This document shows positions 61,454-64,000 of a stretch of 64,000 nucleotides of DNA, piece by piece. Position 1 is the first letter of the stretch. The number at the start of each line of letters is the position of its first letter. The notes under the pieces are model-generated. The model made no database searches. It saw only the letters and a list, made by a program, of their open reading frames with translations, and was not told the origin of the DNA. Origin of the DNA: Diadophis punctatus similis (taxonomy: Eukaryota; Chordata; Lepidosauria; Squamata; Dipsadidae); assembly GCA_023053685.1 (NCBI GenBank), contig JALIGW010000032.1, positions 6,805,456 to 6,869,455 on the forward strand. The letters run 5' to 3'. The position numbers and the translations under genes were made by a program.

Positions 61454-64000
61454 AATTTATTTTTATTTATTTATTTATTTTGTCAACACGTGTACAAGAT
61501 AACAGATATGATATAAACATAAACAAAAGCAAAGTATGTAAAGGTAAAATTAGACAATAGGGCAGTAGGACAGGGACGGTAGGTGCGCTTATGCATGCCC
61601 CTTACAGACCTCTTAGGAATGGTGTGAGGTCAACTGTAGACAGTCTAAGGTTAAAGTTTTTGGGGTTTGGGGAAGAAACCACAGAGTCAGGTAGTGCATT
61701 CCAGGCACTGATTACTCTGTTGCTGAAGTCGTATTTTCTGCAGTCGAGTTTCGAGCGGTTTACATTGAGTTTGAATCTATTGTGTGCTCGTGTATTGTTG
61801 CGGTTGAAGCTGAAGTATTCATTGACAGGTAGGACATTGTGGCAGATGATTTTATGAACTACATTTAGATCAGATTGAAGGCGACGTAGCTCTAAGTTGT
61901 CTAAGCCTAAAATTTCAAGTCTGGTGGAATAAGGAATTCTGTTGCGAGTAGAGGAGTGGAGGTGTTTTGTCCCCACGGGTATGCCCCCCAAATAAGATGC
62001 ACAAGAAGGAATTGGAAATAATATTGTTTTACTGCAAATAAATTCTTAGCCAGAGTTGAGTTTGTTGAAAAGAATATCATTCATTCACAAAGTCTTTCCA
62101 GTATTTGGCTAGAGCTTGAAAGAGCAATTAAGGCGTCTTATCTCACCTTGTGGAGGTTTTGGCAGAAATCCAAGCTCTCATTAATCACAGGCAAAATGTT
62201 AACTGTTAATAATCCAAGATGCAGATACAAGAACCAAAATGCTGAAACCATAGAACGGGGTTGTTCTCTGCAACGAAGCCCCTCGTGACAGACCCTTAAA
62301 TACCCTCAGGGCGTGGTCAAGCCCTGCATTACTACTCACGAGAAAGCCTCCTCCTGATTAACCACTCATGTCTCTTTGAGAACCTGCGTGCTTTGGCATC
62401 CAGAAGAGCCTCCTCCTCTTCTCCTGAGTCACTAATCTCAGGAGATGCATCAGGTTCTAATTGTTCGCCAGCCTCTGACCCCACGTCCTCTTCACTCTCC
62501 GTCTCTGGTGCCAGGAACACCAGAGTCCCCTGGGAGTTGGGCGGCATAGAAATCCATCAAAATAAATAAATAAATAAATCTTCTGTACTGCACCCTCACT
62601 ACCTCTGAATCCTCGGGATCGGCTGCTAATTGCCCTGGACTCAACCTGGCCACAACAGGAGGATTCTTCTTGTGAAGTATTTCTGGACTCTCTCAATTGT
62701 ATTAATGTCTGATATGTAGTGCGGGTTCCAGATAGGTGAGCTGTATTCGAGGATTGGTCTGGCAAATGTTTTGTATGCTCTGGTTAGCAGAATAATATTG
62801 CCAGAGAAGAAGCTACGCAAGATTAGGTTGACAACTCTTAGTGCCTTTTTGGCAATGTTGTTACAATGGGCTCTGGCACTTAGGTCATTAGATATGAGTA
62901 CTCCAAGGTCTTTAACAGAGTGAGGGTTGTCTACAAGGTCGTGTCCTCCAAGTTTATATTTTGTGTTTGGATTCTTTTTGCCAATGTGTAAGACAGAGCA
63001 TTTGTTTTTTGAGATTTGTAGTTGCCAGTTGTCAGACCATTGTGATGGTCAAGATCTTTTTGAAGGGTGGAAGTATTGTCGGTGGTGTTGAATAGCTTAA
63101 CATCGTCAGCAAAGAGAATGCAGTTGCTTATAATATGATCACAAAGGTCGTTGATGTAAAGAATAAATAGAGTTGGTCCTAGAATGCTGCCTTGAGGGAC
63201 ACCACTGTTGACAGGTGCAGGATTTGATAGGGCATTCCCTATTTTAACCATTTGTTGCCTGTTTGACAAGAACGCAGTTATCCAATCATGAAGGGGACCA
63301 GAGATGCCATAAGATTTTAGTTTCAGGAGTAGTTTGTTGTGTACTACTGAATCAAAGGCTTTGCAAAAGTCTATGTAAATTGCGTCTATTGATTTACCTT
63401 GATCCAGTTGAGTGGTCCATATGTTTTTGCAGTGTAGAAGTTGCAGGTTACAGGATAATTTTTTTCTGAAACCAAATTGTTTGTTAGAGAGTAGGTTGTT
63501 AGTTTCTAGGTGAAGGGTGATGGATTGATTTATGATTGATTCTATGACTTTGCAGGCGACGCAACATAAAGAGATTGGTCTGTAATTTTCAATGTTACTT
63601 GGATCTCCTTTTTTGAAGATAGGGATGACTGTGGCTAGTGACCATAGGTTGGGTAAGGAGCTAGTCCTGAAGGATTTTTCAAAAATTATGCTTAGAGGTT
63701 CAGCAATGGTTGTGGAGAGCTTTTTTAGGAAATATGCACTTAGTCCATCAGGTCCAATGGGTAAAGATGGTTTAAGGTTGTGTAATGTTTTTCTAACATT
63801 ATCTTCTGTAAAATCGATTTGTGTCAGATCGTTGCTATTGTTTGACGTAGGAAATATTGGGCATGAGCCATTACTGTTAACAAAGACGGAGCCGAAGAAT
63901 GTGTTAAAGAGGTTGGCTTTAACAGCTTCATCATTATATTCTTTGCCATTTGGTCCTTTGAGGGGTGGGATGGATCTCCAGTCTTTGAGTTTATTGCTTA
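61454..64000 (-). mobile_element. CR1/L2-group LINE, split by a solo LTR, running off the right edge
   Basis: 3' part 61454-61962 has RLEILGLDNLELRRLQSDLN and NALPDSVVSS. The 5' part from 62663 onward carries reverse transcriptase (SGVPQGSILGPTLFILYIND, ILFADDVKLF), with frame breaks. The 5' end lies beyond 64000. Confidence 0.8.
61963..62657 (-). mobile_element. Solo LTR, 695 bp, with 5-bp target duplication
   Basis: Starts TGTTTTGT and ends CACAACA (TG...CA, inverted TGTT/AACA termini). GGAGG at 61958-61962 is repeated at 62658-62662. On the minus strand there is a TATA-like 'gggtatttaaggg' followed by a long R-U5-like part. A repeat tail with (AAAT)n (about 62560-62580) is nested inside. 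Confidence 0.85.

Overview
The window is nuclear vertebrate DNA, most likely from a squamate reptile and probably a snake. Three genes have vertebrate GT-AG intron-exon structure. They sit among CR1 and L1 LINEs, hAT-type miniature transposons with 8-bp target duplications, Penelope-like and LTR fragments, tRNA-type SINEs, and many TTCC, GAAA and CAAA microsatellites. The species call is an inference from this repeat mix. Exons were joined by reading frame, splice consensus and intron phase, with protein families recognised from memory and no database search.

All three genes lie on the minus strand. (1) CD72 (285-6225, running off the left edge) has an N-terminus with two ITIMs, one membrane segment, a coiled-coil stalk and the first two exons of a C-type lectin domain. 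(2) LRPAP1 (13311-24443) is complete in eight exons and ends in the ER-retention tail HNEL. Its 3' UTR and poly(A) signal are at about 12650-13310 and its CpG-island promoter is at about 23560-25080. (3) TMEM8B (26274-57285) has thirteen coding exons. A signal-peptide exon in a second CpG island (about 56820-57720) is separated from the other twelve by a 21.5-kb intron. Those twelve encode the ectodomain, an EGF-like module and a seven-helix CREST-type membrane domain. As I recall the human map, CD72 and TMEM8B are close together on 9p13.3 while LRPAP1 is on 4p16.3, so LRPAP1 lying between them is notable.

The large TMEM8B intron holds the most unusual content. It has two about 2.6-kb elements (39147-47635 once an inserted element is removed, and 48937-51540). 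Each has an L1 5' end, an L1 ORF1-type gene and an L1 3' tail, but no ORF2. Each is bounded by a perfect target-site duplication (14 bp and 18 bp). They look like an ORF1-only half-LINE family, comparable to mammalian HAL1. A near-complete autonomous L1 (41080-46895) of closely related sequence is inserted inside the first one. Its 1237-codon ORF2 frame is open but has lost one base at the endonuclease N-terminus.

Elsewhere, 6.2-12.6 kb between CD72 and LRPAP1 holds LINE, MITE and microsatellite sequence plus two weak plus-strand exon-like segments. The stretch 57.3-64 kb to the right of TMEM8B has no gene I can support. It carries CR1, L1, a gag-like fragment, a SINE, a Penelope-like GIY-YIG fragment, and a LINE split by a 695-bp solo LTR.
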